64,000 bases of DNA from an uncultured Porphyromonadaceae bacterium (GTDB lineage: Bacteria > Bacteroidota > Bacteroidia > Bacteroidales > Muribaculaceae), in assembly GCA_902495245.1 (NCBI GenBank), contig CABUWI010000007.1, forward strand, positions 62,001 through 126,000, in the 5' to 3' direction. The translations under genes were made by a program, and so were the position numbers. Below are positions 34,587 to 42,959 of this stretch, one piece after another. Numbering within the stretch: position 1 is the first letter of the stretch; every line of letters starts with the position of its first letter. The notes beneath the pieces were generated by a model. The model did not search any database and was not told the origin of the DNA. It saw only the letters and a program-made list of their open reading frames with translations.

Positions 34587-36029
34587 ATGCGTCTGACCTT
34601 TCTGATACCACCGTGCTACGACCATAAACAAGCTCCGGAGCGCTCGGCCGGGTGTACCCGCGTGGTTTACCCAATGCCCAACATATACGAATTGACAGTT
34701 GCCGGCGCTCTTCGCGAAGGTAAAAACCGCGAAATCCGATACGAAGATTTCGTTTTCAAAGGGAAATCCATCGATGACTTCCGGCAATTTCTGAAACATG
34801 ACGACTCAGACACCTATCTGATTTGGACAGTAAACCTCTCCATTGAGAGCGACCTTTGTGCCATTGCCGACATTCGAACCGCACACCCGTCAACTCCTAT
34901 AATCCTTATGGGACCGGGTGCGACATATTTCACAAAAAAATGCCTTGTCGACGAACATATCTTCGTGGTCAGAGGCGAACCCGATGCAACAGTGGTCGAA
35001 CTCGTATCGAATCTTGAGCACGACAAACCGGTTGAAACAATCTCCGGTCTTTCTTTTCTCAAAGACGGGAAAATTATCAACAACCGCCCCAGACCGCTAA
35101 TAAAAGATTTGGACAGCCTGCCTTTTCCCGCCCGCGATTTAATCAAAGACCAAATCTATCATAACCCCAAACTCAAAACGGGGCCGTATACCACCATGTT
35201 CACTTCGCGCAACTGCCCGTTCCATTGCATCTATTGCGTACCGTCATCACTCTCGTTCGCACGCGAAATTGAATACGGGCGAGAACATGAAGGCCGAAAA
35301 CCAACAATAGGGTTCCGTTCATTGGAAAGTGTAGAAAAAGAAGTTGCACAACTGGCGGCCGAGGGCTATAAGGCTATCGGATTTATGGACGACAACTTTA
35401 TATGGAACGAAGAGCGGACTCGCGGCCTATGCGACATTTTAAGCAAATACCACATGGCATGGGGCTGCGAAGCGCGCGTCGATGCCATAACTGAGCCCAT
35501 AGCGAAAATGCTTGGCGAAAGCGGGTGTAAATACGTGGACCTCGGCGTTGAGTCATTTAACCAAAGTATTCTTGACTATATAAAAAAGGGCATCAAGACC
35601 GAAGACATATATCGCGCGGTTGAATTGCTAAAAAAGCACGACGTACCGGTTAAGTTAAATATTCTCATCGGCAGCAGTCCTTTGGAAACCCGCGAAACGG
35701 TTTTGCATACGCTCAAAGAAGCAAAGAAACTAAAAGTCGATCAGGTGATGTTCAATATAGTATCTCCGTTCCCCGGCACTAAATATTACGCAATTGCCAA
35801 AGAAAACGGTTGGATAAAAACCGGCGACTATAGGCCCACCGACGTTCAACGGGAATCAATTCTTGAGCTGCCGGGCATTTCCTCACATGAAATGGAGAAA
35901 CTGCTGTTTAGAAACAACATCAGTTTCTTCCTCCGGCCGTCATTCATTGCAAAGCAACTTTGGCGATTCCGTTCATGGAGTGAGTTTTCCGCCTCGCTTA
36001 AGGCTCTGAAAATAAAGCTTTTCGGATAA
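34587..36029 (+). CDS. B12-binding-domain radical SAM protein
   Basis: A 480-residue enzyme of the cobalamin-binding radical SAM group: an N-terminal Rossmann-like domain (about residues 1-150) and a radical SAM barrel with the cluster motif C210-PFH-C214-IY-C217, followed by the family's GESGCKYVDLGVESF segment. The DxHxxG cobalamin motif is not clear. Relatives act in methylation or in modifying lipids and glycans; the substrate here is unknown. It overlaps the following glycosyltransferase by one base (TAATG), so the two probably serve the same surface-glycan pathway. Base composition is AT-richer than the housekeeping genes on either side. Confidence 0.85.
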   Translation: MRLTFLIPPCYDHKQAPERSAGCTRVVYPMPNIYELTVAGALREGKNREIRYEDFVFKGKSIDDFRQFLKHDDSDTYLIWTVNLSIESDLCAIADIRTAHPSTPIILMGPGATYFTKKCLVDEHIFVVRGEPDATVVELVSNLEHDKPVETISGLSFLKDGKIINNRPRPLIKDLDSLPFPARDLIKDQIYHNPKLKTGPYTTMFTSRNCPFHCIYCVPSSLSFAREIEYGREHEGRKPTIGFRSLESVEKEVAQLAAEGYKAIGFMDDNFIWNEERTRGLCDILSKYHMAWGCEARVDAITEPIAKMLGESGCKYVDLGVESFNQSILDYIKKGIKTEDIYRAVELLKKHDVPVKLNILIGSSPLETRETVLHTLKEAKKLKVDQVMFNIVSPFPGTKYYAIAKENGWIKTGDYRPTDVQRESILELPGISSHEMEKLLFRNNISFFLRPSFIAKQLWRFRSWSEFSASLKALKIKLFG

Positions 36030-36781
36030 TGTTAAGCATCATCATCTTAACTTTCAATCAAAAAGATATTACGCTGCGTTGTCTGGATTCTCTTGACTCG
36101 TACATGCGCAAACACCCCGATGACGAAATTGTGTTGGTTGACAACGGCTCGACCGATTCCACCACACAAGGCGTCATAAGTCGCCAATATGAATGGCAAA
36201 CGCGACTAAGCATCGTCAACCTGCCACACAACCTCGGCGTTGCGGCCGGCCGCAACCGAGGCCTTTTGATTGCCAAAGGAGACATATTGATGTTGCTCGA
36301 CAACGATACGCTACCCGCCTGCAATGCAATTGAAACTTTGGTTGATTATATCACCGCTCACCCCAAAGTAGGCATTTTGGCGCCGCGGCTATGCGATTCC
36401 GCAGGCCACACCCAAGACAGCGCAAAAACGTTTCCCGGCATTAACGTAAAGTTAGCTAACGTCATCGGGATAAGCAAACCGACTGCACTCCCAACAAATC
36501 AGGTATCACACCCCTGTTATGTGATTGGCGCATGCCAACTGATGCGGCGTGAAACCATGGAACAGGTCGGTTTTTTGGACGAACGTATTTTTTACGGCCC
36601 CGAAGACGCCGACTACTGCCTGCGCATCAAAAATGCCGGTTACAGTATCGACTATCTGCCCTCTGTATCAATTATTCATGACTACAGACGGCTCACCACC
36701 CGGAACCCTTTTTCACGGCTTGCACGAAAACACATGTGCGGTTTGATTTATTTCTGGATAAAACACCGGCGCATAATCTAA
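36029..36781 (+). CDS. Family 2 glycosyltransferase
   Basis: A 250-residue GT-A enzyme with SIIILTFNQKDITLRCLDSL at the N-terminus, the nucleotide-binding VDNGSTDST, the metal-binding LLDNDTLPA, and YGPEDADYCLRIKNAGY, the segment that usually carries the catalytic base. The sugar donor and acceptor cannot be told; rhamnosyltransferase-like enzymes look similar. It is translationally coupled to the radical SAM gene and shares its AT-rich composition. Confidence 0.88.
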   Translation: MLSIIILTFNQKDITLRCLDSLDSYMRKHPDDEIVLVDNGSTDSTTQGVISRQYEWQTRLSIVNLPHNLGVAAGRNRGLLIAKGDILMLLDNDTLPACNAIETLVDYITAHPKVGILAPRLCDSAGHTQDSAKTFPGINVKLANVIGISKPTALPTNQVSHPCYVIGACQLMRRETMEQVGFLDERIFYGPEDADYCLRIKNAGYSIDYLPSVSIIHDYRRLTTRNPFSRLARKHMCGLIYFWIKHRRII

Positions 36782-36866
36782 ATTTCGGGAGCTACGCAAA
36801 GATTAACCTAAATCCGGAATAAACTTTGATTCTTGATTTTAATTTTTAATTCTTAAAATTTTTTCG

Positions 36867-36874
36867 TAACTTTG
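36867..36874 (+). promoter_or_regulatory. -7 box TAACTTTG for rpmE
   Basis: TAACTTTG lies 82 bp before the L31 start, inside an AT-rich leader. No TTTG stands at the expected -33 position. Confidence 0.6.
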
Positions 36875-36956
36875 CCGCGCCATTACGAATAGACACGGCC
36901 TTACCAGCCGAAGAATTCAACCACTTACCAACGTATAATTAACTGACTGACAAGAT

Positions 36957-37214
36957 ATGAAAAAAGACATTCACCCCTCAGACTACCGCGAGGTCGCATT
37001 CAAGGACATGTCAAACGACGAAGTGTTCATCACTCGTTCGACCGTTGCCGCCAAAGAAACCATCACCATTGACGGCGTTGAATATCCTCTGGTGAAGCTC
37101 GAAATCACCTCAAGCTCTCACCCCTTCTTCACCGGCAAGCAGAAGCTCGTCGACACCGCCGGCCGCGTGGACAAGTTCATGAGCCGCTACGGCAACCGCA
37201 CCAAAAAGAACTAA
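36957..37214 (+). CDS. rpmE2: 50S ribosomal protein L31, type B
   Basis: An 85-residue ribosomal protein. MKKDIHPSDYREVAFKD and SSSHPFFTGKQKLVDTAGRVDKF are typical of the zinc-free B type, and there is no Cys in the chain. It has its own promoter and a leader of about 75 nt, long enough for autoregulation (inference). Confidence 0.95.
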   Translation: MKKDIHPSDYREVAFKDMSNDEVFITRSTVAAKETITIDGVEYPLVKLEITSSSHPFFTGKQKLVDTAGRVDKFMSRYGNRTKKN

Positions 37215-37304
37215 TCAGGCTCTTCCCCTCACGGGTAAACCGAATCTCACACAGGCGAGATGTGGCCACGCAAGGCGGCCGCTTCTCGCCTGCAACATAT
37301 CCGA

Positions 37305-37979
37305 ATGTCAGAGCGTCTGTTCCGTTTCAAGCAGTTTGCCGTGAGCCACTCGGCCTCGGCCATGAAAGTGGGCACCGACGGCGTGAGCCTCGGCGCGTGG
37401 GCGCCGTGTGGCGGCCGCGTGCTCGACGCGGGCTGCGGCTGTGGCCTCATCGGCCTCATGGCCGCGCAGCGCGGCGCGGCGAGCGTGGTGATGGTCGACA
37501 TCGACGCCGCCTCGGCCGCCGAAGCGCGCTCAAACGCGGCGGCCTCGCCCTGGAGCGAACGTGTCAGTGCGGTCTGCGCCGACTTTCTGACATTCGGGTC
37601 AGACGTTAAGTTTGACAACATAATTTCCAATCCGCCGTTTTTCGCCACAGGGATTCAGGCGCCCGACTGCCGCCGCGCCGCCGCGCGCCACGACGACGCC
37701 ATGCCGCCCGAGGCATTCATGACCCGCAGCGCCGAGCTGCTGGCCCCCGATGGGCGCCTGAGCGTCATCTTGCCCCCCGACCGCGAAAAAGAGTGGACAT
37801 TCGCCGCACGCCTGGCAGGCCTCTATCCCCGCACGGCCACCGAGCTGCTGACAAAACCGGGTGCGCCCCCACGGCGAGTAATGCTCACCTTCGGGCGCAA
37901 TGAGCAAACCCCGACCCGAACGCGCCTTGCACTGAATTCTGACGAATATAAACGCCTCACGGAACCTTTCTACCTATGA
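37305..37979 (+). CDS. TrmN6-like tRNA1(Val) adenine-N6 methyltransferase
   Basis: A 224-residue class I methyltransferase. SAM binding is shown by VLDAGCGCGLIGLMAAQRG and the acidic VMVDIDAASA, and base flipping by NPPF in IISNPPFFATG. Closest match by motif is the YfiC/TrmN6 group, which methylates A37 of tRNA1(Val). It overlaps the CPBP gene by 4 nt (ATGA). A longer in-frame start at 37260 is less likely. Confidence 0.88.
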   Translation: MSERLFRFKQFAVSHSASAMKVGTDGVSLGAWAPCGGRVLDAGCGCGLIGLMAAQRGAASVVMVDIDAASAAEARSNAAASPWSERVSAVCADFLTFGSDVKFDNIISNPPFFATGIQAPDCRRAAARHDDAMPPEAFMTRSAELLAPDGRLSVILPPDREKEWTFAARLAGLYPRTATELLTKPGAPPRRVMLTFGRNEQTPTRTRLALNSDEYKRLTEPFYL

Positions 37980-38773
37980 AACTTTCGCTTTCGTTTTTCA
38001 CGCGGCTGGTGCTGCTGTTTCTTCTCTTCATGCTCGGCCTGATTCTGACAGGCGCCATGCAGTTTCTCGTGATGCGGCTCACGGACAACGCCGTGGCCGC
38101 GACGCGCATCACGATGGTGATGCAAGACCTGTTGGCGTTCATCTTGCCGGCCGTCATCACCGCCATGTTGATTACCCGCCTGCCGGCCGACTTTCTGCAG
38201 CTGCGCAAAGGCCCGGGCGCGTGGCCCATGGTTCTGTTTGCCGGCGGACTTATTGTAGGGCTGCCGCTGATTGAGTGGATAAACGCGCTGTGCGAGCAGC
38301 TGCCGTGGCCTCAGAGCGTGCTCGACCTCGAAGCGGCCGCCGAGTCGGCCGCGGCTGCCGTCATCGGGCCGCCCACGGGGGCAAACCCGCTGGTGGCCAT
38401 ATTGATTGTCGGAGTGCTCACAGGCGTGGCCGAAGAGCTGTTTTTCCGCGGGGCGCTGCAGCGCATACTGGCCACACGCCCCATGTCGGTTCACGTCGCA
38501 GTGTGGCTGACGGCCGTCATCTTCTCGCTGATGCACGGCCAGCCGGTCGGATTCGTGGCCCGCACGCTTCTGGGCGCCTGGTTCGGCTATGCCGCTGCCC
38601 TGACCGGCTCGCTGTGGACGGCCGTGATTCTCCACGCACTCAACAACTCGCTGGCCGTCGGCGCCGAGCTGTTGAACTTTGACCCGTCGCCCTCGACAAT
38701 AACGGCGGCTGCGTCGGCAATCGCCGTCGCAGCCGTCATCGTGCTGTTGCGCCGCCGCCTCAGTCGAGGTTGA
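37976..38773 (+). CDS. CPBP family intramembrane metalloprotease
   Basis: A 265-residue membrane protein with about seven transmembrane helices and the three CPBP motifs: EELFFRG (paired Glu and Arg), SLMHGQ with a conserved His, and HALNN. Related proteins process prenylated or bacteriocin-immunity substrates; the substrate here is unknown. It overlaps the end of rubrerythrin by 14 bp, tail to tail. Confidence 0.88.
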   Translation: MKLSLSFFTRLVLLFLLFMLGLILTGAMQFLVMRLTDNAVAATRITMVMQDLLAFILPAVITAMLITRLPADFLQLRKGPGAWPMVLFAGGLIVGLPLIEWINALCEQLPWPQSVLDLEAAAESAAAAVIGPPTGANPLVAILIVGVLTGVAEELFFRGALQRILATRPMSVHVAVWLTAVIFSLMHGQPVGFVARTLLGAWFGYAAALTGSLWTAVILHALNNSLAVGAELLNFDPSPSTITAAASAIAVAAVIVLLRRRLSRG

Positions 38774-39350
38774 GGTCGAGCGCCATGTAGTGCTGATAGG
38801 GGTGGTCGCACGCCGGGCAGACTGCCGGCGGTTCAGTGCCGTAATATGTGTAGCCGCAGACCAGACATTGCCATTCAATCGGCTCCGCGCGTTTCCAGAG
38901 CGTGCCGGTGTTAATCTGGTCGATGAGTTTGCGGAAGCGCTTTTCGTGGCGAGCCTCAACTTCGGCGATAGCGCGGAAATGGGCCGCGATTTCAGGAAAG
39001 CCCTCGTCGTCGGCGTCTTGAGCCGCCTTGACATAGGCGTCTACGCCCTCGCGCTGCTCTTCAGAGGCCGCAGTGGCGAGATTCTCGACCGTGGTGCCGA
39101 TGACTCCGGCATCGACCGTCAGGTCCACCGCCACCTGCCCGCCTTCAAGAAACTTGAAGAACACCTTACCGTGGCGCAACTCGTTGGCGGCGGTATCGGT
39201 AAAGACTTTCTCCACGGGGAAGTACCCTTCCTTGTTGGCCTGTGCGGCATAATATGTGTAGCGGCTGTAGGCTGCCGATTCTGCCATGTAAGAGGCCACG
39301 AGATTGCGTTCGGTCTTCGTGCCCTTGATTGACTTTACGTTTGTAGTCAT
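38760..39350 (-). CDS. rbr: Rubrerythrin
   Basis: A 196-residue non-haem diiron peroxidase that protects anaerobes from hydrogen peroxide. The four-helix bundle carries the iron-binding Glu/His residues in ESAAYSRYTYYAA, ANELRHGKVF and EVEARHEKRF. The C-terminal rubredoxin domain has CLVCGYTYYG and CPACDHP. It is transcribed divergently from the AlbA_2 gene. Confidence 0.96.
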   Translation of the reverse strand: MTTNVKSIKGTKTERNLVASYMAESAAYSRYTYYAAQANKEGYFPVEKVFTDTAANELRHGKVFFKFLEGGQVAVDLTVDAGVIGTTVENLATAASEEQREGVDAYVKAAQDADDEGFPEIAAHFRAIAEVEARHEKRFRKLIDQINTGTLWKRAEPIEWQCLVCGYTYYGTEPPAVCPACDHPYQHYMALDLNLD

Positions 39351-39450
39351 AGCTGAGAGTTGAATAGTTGTGTTGCATGTTTTTCATAAGTTCAAACGCC
39401 GTCGCGCCCCAAAAGTTCAGACCGACGCCCTCAGATTCGCCGAAAATGCG

Positions 39451-39458
39451 TAACTTTG
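39451..39458 (+). promoter_or_regulatory. -7 box TAACTTTG for the AlbA_2 gene
   Basis: TAACTTTG lies 20 bp before the ATG at 39479. No clear -33 TTTG. Confidence 0.55.
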
Positions 39459-39478
39459 CACTACAAAAAACTTACGCA

Positions 39479-41929
39479 ATGGCACAACCGAAATTCTGGC
39501 TCAAAGTTCACAAAGAGTATATATTCGACAACTTCGACTCGCTGCTCGATTATCTGCAACGCTACGACTACCTTCCCGCCGGAGACAATGCAGACTATGA
39601 CGATACGCTTGACTGCATGATTGACCTTGCCGACGAGATTCAGGAAGGCAAGACCGCCGAGCCCCTATACCCGCTGACGGGCGCCACAGAGGCGCAATTC
39701 AGAGAAATCAGGCTGACCGCCGCAATCATTCTGGCCGACCTCAAGCGCAGAAACACGAACCACAAGGCGATTGCCGGCCTGGTGAACCTGCTGGTTCGCC
39801 ACACGTCGCTGCCGATTCTCAACGGTCTGGACGATTTCTATAAGATTGTGTGCGGCTGCATGATGAACGCCGCCGTCAAATCGGCCGGCTTTGCGTGGGA
39901 AGACATAGCCGCTGGCCAGTTCGCTCCTGACATCTTCGTGCATAAATTCTGCAACATAAAGTTTTCCGAATCAGCCGCCCCGGGCAGCTTCTTCCTCGAA
40001 GGCAAGGGGCTGCTGACGGTGCAGGACGGAGCGCTGCCGGCGCTGAGCACGGTGAACCGCCACCAATACGTGCAGACGCCGATGAAGCCGCTCTTTGTCA
40101 TTCCCGACCTGATAAGTCTCAACGTCCCGGCGCGCGACTGGGAAAAGACCCACAGTTTCAGCCAGCTCTATGCCGAATCGCGGACGGCGCTGGCACAGAT
40201 GTCCACGATGAAGCCGTCGCCAAAGGCGGCACTGAGGGTTTACGGCCGTGATGACGAAATCTTTATTCGCATCACGAAAGTGTCGGGCATCTGCATTCTT
40301 GCCGAAACAATTGACAGCCGATATGAGCACATCGAGGGCAAGGTCTGCTACGTCGCTTCGACTCAAAGGCCGAGTCTGAGCACATTTACATCAGGCATAA
40401 AAGCGGGCGACCGGCTGATTGCCTATCTGGCAGACAACGACGAATTCGCGTTCGACGTTACGCCGGCGTTCGAGTACTCCTATCGCGACCTCGCCGCCCA
40501 CTATGCGGGCTGCGCCCTTCCGGCAGCGCCCGCGGGCCAGTACCGCTCGGGCGACATCTGGATTACCCGCCAGGGCATCAGCCTCGGAGTCGACAAGGCC
40601 AAGATTGCACAGCTCTCCGACGACGAAAGCATTGACTACATGCAGGCCAAGGAGAAGAACAGCCCCGTCAACATGCGGCTTTATGACTCCCCGCAGGATT
40701 ATGATGCGGATGTCTATCACACCTATGCCGAGCCATGGGACAACGGCGATTCGATTTTTTCAGACTGTCTGCCCTTCACCCGATCGGAGGCAGAGCTGAA
40801 TCTGATTAACTATTTCCGCAAGGATTGCAGCGATTATATCGAGCAGAAACTACAGGAAAGCCGGCCCGACTCGTGGGAGCCGATTCCGGAATTCTATGTC
40901 CACGTGCTCGCCGCCGTCCTCTCCAAAATGCTTCAAAGCGGCATCTCCTCGTCGTCTGACCGCCTGAAGTACATTCTGACGCTCGAAATGCTCAGCCTGC
41001 TTCTGGGGCGCACCGCCGACAAGGCCGTCTTTGAATTTGAGAAGCAATATCTGAACCGGCTCGTGGCCTTTGCCCACAACGAAGACATCAAGGCATTCGA
41101 GGCCGACAAAGAAATCGCCGATTCGCCCATGACCGCCCGGCGCAACCGCGTGCTCAGCGCCCTGGCCGGCTACCGCCGCAAGGAGGAACTGACCTCGAAA
41201 CCCGAATTGCGCCTTATACGCGAAGAGGCCGATGTAATTGACGACGTGCAGAAGCTCGTAACCGCCTCCAACAATCTGCGCGACATAATCGACGACCAGG
41301 AACTGCTGAAAATCAAGCGCACCCTCGCGGCCAAGCTTGGCGTTGACGACGAAATGACCGTCGACATGGAAAGCCGCACATTCTACGGCATCGAAAGCAT
41401 CGGCCTCGAATTCAAGAAGTCGGCGGTCTTTCCGCCGGCCAACCGTCGCCGCTATCAGACCGAAGTCTATGCGCCCGAGGTGCAGAAATGGGCAATTCTC
41501 AAGGCCATCTGCGGCTTCCTCAACACGCGCAACGGCGGACATCTGCTCATCGGTGTCGACGATTTCGGCTATGCCACGGGCATCGGCTCGGACATCGACG
41601 CGCTCTTCAAGAACAACCACATAACCGTGGCCGACAAAGACAACTACCGCAACTATCTTCAGTTCATAATCGACCGCGGCTTCAAGGTTGCCGGCACTAA
41701 TGTCAAACCCTCTGACATTGCCCGCTCGTCGGTCGACTACGAATTTGAAGACGACGCCGAGGGCAACACCATTCTCCGCATCAAAGTGCGCCCCTATGCC
41801 CGCGGAATCGTCTCGTTTGCCGACACTCCCCCGCAAGACTACGGCCAGTCCTATGTGCGCCTGAGCGGCAGGACGGTAGTGATTACCCCCGAGCTCGCCG
41901 AACAGGTAAAAACCTACAAGGCGAAGTAG
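39479..41929 (+). CDS. AlbA_2 (Schlafen-type) domain protein of 816 residues
   Basis: The last ~180 residues are an AlbA_2/Schlafen-like domain: IESIGLEFKKSAVFPP with the conserved Glu-Phe-Lys, ILKAICGFLNTRNGGHLLIGVDDFGYATGIG, and a C-terminal SFADTPPQDYGQSYVRLSGR segment. The first ~620 residues are not recognisable: mostly helical, with no signal peptide or membrane segments. AlbA_2 domains bind or cut nucleic acid or act as regulators, and such proteins occur in defence loci and as transcription regulators. The start at 39479 follows a -7 box; an upstream in-frame start is rejected. Confidence 0.75.
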   Translation: MAQPKFWLKVHKEYIFDNFDSLLDYLQRYDYLPAGDNADYDDTLDCMIDLADEIQEGKTAEPLYPLTGATEAQFREIRLTAAIILADLKRRNTNHKAIAGLVNLLVRHTSLPILNGLDDFYKIVCGCMMNAAVKSAGFAWEDIAAGQFAPDIFVHKFCNIKFSESAAPGSFFLEGKGLLTVQDGALPALSTVNRHQYVQTPMKPLFVIPDLISLNVPARDWEKTHSFSQLYAESRTALAQMSTMKPSPKAALRVYGRDDEIFIRITKVSGICILAETIDSRYEHIEGKVCYVASTQRPSLSTFTSGIKAGDRLIAYLADNDEFAFDVTPAFEYSYRDLAAHYAGCALPAAPAGQYRSGDIWITRQGISLGVDKAKIAQLSDDESIDYMQAKEKNSPVNMRLYDSPQDYDADVYHTYAEPWDNGDSIFSDCLPFTRSEAELNLINYFRKDCSDYIEQKLQESRPDSWEPIPEFYVHVLAAVLSKMLQSGISSSSDRLKYILTLEMLSLLLGRTADKAVFEFEKQYLNRLVAFAHNEDIKAFEADKEIADSPMTARRNRVLSALAGYRRKEELTSKPELRLIREEADVIDDVQKLVTASNNLRDIIDDQELLKIKRTLAAKLGVDDEMTVDMESRTFYGIESIGLEFKKSAVFPPANRRRYQTEVYAPEVQKWAILKAICGFLNTRNGGHLLIGVDDFGYATGIGSDIDALFKNNHITVADKDNYRNYLQFIIDRGFKVAGTNVKPSDIARSSVDYEFEDDAEGNTILRIKVRPYARGIVSFADTPPQDYGQSYVRLSGRTVVITPELAEQVKTYKAK

Positions 41930-41954
41930 CCTGCGGGGGCGAAAGTTCAGATTT

Positions 41955-41988
41955 TTTGCCCTCGGTTCGCTATTTTTGTGTATATTTG
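41955..41988 (+). promoter_or_regulatory. bioB promoter (TTTG-N22-TATATTTG)
   Basis: TTTG at 41955-41958 and TATATTTG at 41981-41988, 22 bp apart. The -7 box ends 7 bp before the first ATG of bioB, so the transcript may begin at or near the start codon. Confidence 0.7.
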
Positions 41989-41995
41989 CGCCGTT

Positions 41996-42937
41996 ATGAA
42001 GAATCATGAACCAAGCAGAATGCCTCTCTCGGTAGACGAGGCCATGAAACTCAGCTCCGAGCTGAGTCTTGACGAACTCTGCGACCTGGCCGACGCCACG
42101 CGCCGGCTCAACGTGGGCAACCGCGTGCACACCTGCTCGATTGTCAACGCACGCTCGGGCCGCTGCCCCGAAGACTGCCACTGGTGCGCCCAGAGCGCAC
42201 ATTACCATACCGGCTGCTCGGAATATCCCCTTGTCGGCGCCGAACAACTCAACGACACCTATGACCAAAGCGCCGCGCGCGGCGTGGGCCGCTTTTCGCT
42301 GGTAACCTCCGGCCGCCGCGTAACCGAGCGCGAGATGCCGCAGTTCACCGAACTGATAAGCCGGATTGCACGCCGCGGCACCATGAAGCTCTGCGCCTCG
42401 ATGGGGCTGCTCGACGAAGAGTGCCTGCGCCTGCTCAAGGAGGCGGGCGTTACGCGCTATCACTGCAACCTCGAGGCGGCCGAAGAGATTTTCCCGACGC
42501 TCTGCACCACCCACACCCGCGCCCAGAAACTCGCCACTATCGCCGCCGCCCGCCGCGTGGGGCTTGAAGTGTGCGTGGGCGGCATCATCGGCATGGGCGA
42601 GACCATGCGCCAGCGCCTTCAGCTGGCCGAGGAGTGCCGGACCACGGGCGCGCGCTCGATTCCGCTCAACATTCTCTGCCCCATCGAGGGCACCCCGCTG
42701 GCCTCGCAGCCTCCGCTGGGCGAGGAAGAGATTATCCGCTCCGTGGCGCTGATGCGCCTCGTCGCCCCCGACTGCCACATCTTCTTTGCCGGCGGCCGCG
42801 CGCGCCTGAGCCTCCCGGCGGTCAGGCGCATGCTGCGCGGAGGCGCCGACGGCGCCATGGTCGGCAACCTGCTCACCACCGTGGGCAACGACGTCGACGC
42901 CGACTTCCGCCTTTTCTCCGAACTCAACTACGATTAA
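41996..42937 (+). CDS. bioB: Biotin synthase
   Basis: A 313-residue radical SAM enzyme that inserts sulfur into dethiobiotin. The 4Fe-4S cluster binds C57, C61 and C64 in CPEDCHWC, followed by AQSAHYHTG; the SGRRVTER, GIIGMGETMRQR and NILCPIEGTP blocks match the family. The ATG at 41996 lies almost on the transcription start; the ATG at 42020 (MPLSVDEAM) is a real alternative that would leave a short leader. No other bio genes are nearby. Its product serves the biotin carrier of the decarboxylase cluster further on. Confidence 0.94.
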   Translation: MKNHEPSRMPLSVDEAMKLSSELSLDELCDLADATRRLNVGNRVHTCSIVNARSGRCPEDCHWCAQSAHYHTGCSEYPLVGAEQLNDTYDQSAARGVGRFSLVTSGRRVTEREMPQFTELISRIARRGTMKLCASMGLLDEECLRLLKEAGVTRYHCNLEAAEEIFPTLCTTHTRAQKLATIAAARRVGLEVCVGGIIGMGETMRQRLQLAEECRTTGARSIPLNILCPIEGTPLASQPPLGEEEIIRSVALMRLVAPDCHIFFAGGRARLSLPAVRRMLRGGADGAMVGNLLTTVGNDVDADFRLFSELNYD

Positions 42938-42959
42938 CCCCCCAAAATTCAATATCGAC

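Noticed and set aside
34383..36956. Integrative element attached at tRNA-Leu
   Set aside because: There is no integrase gene and I found no second copy of the tRNA 3' end downstream; only composition and position hint at transfer.
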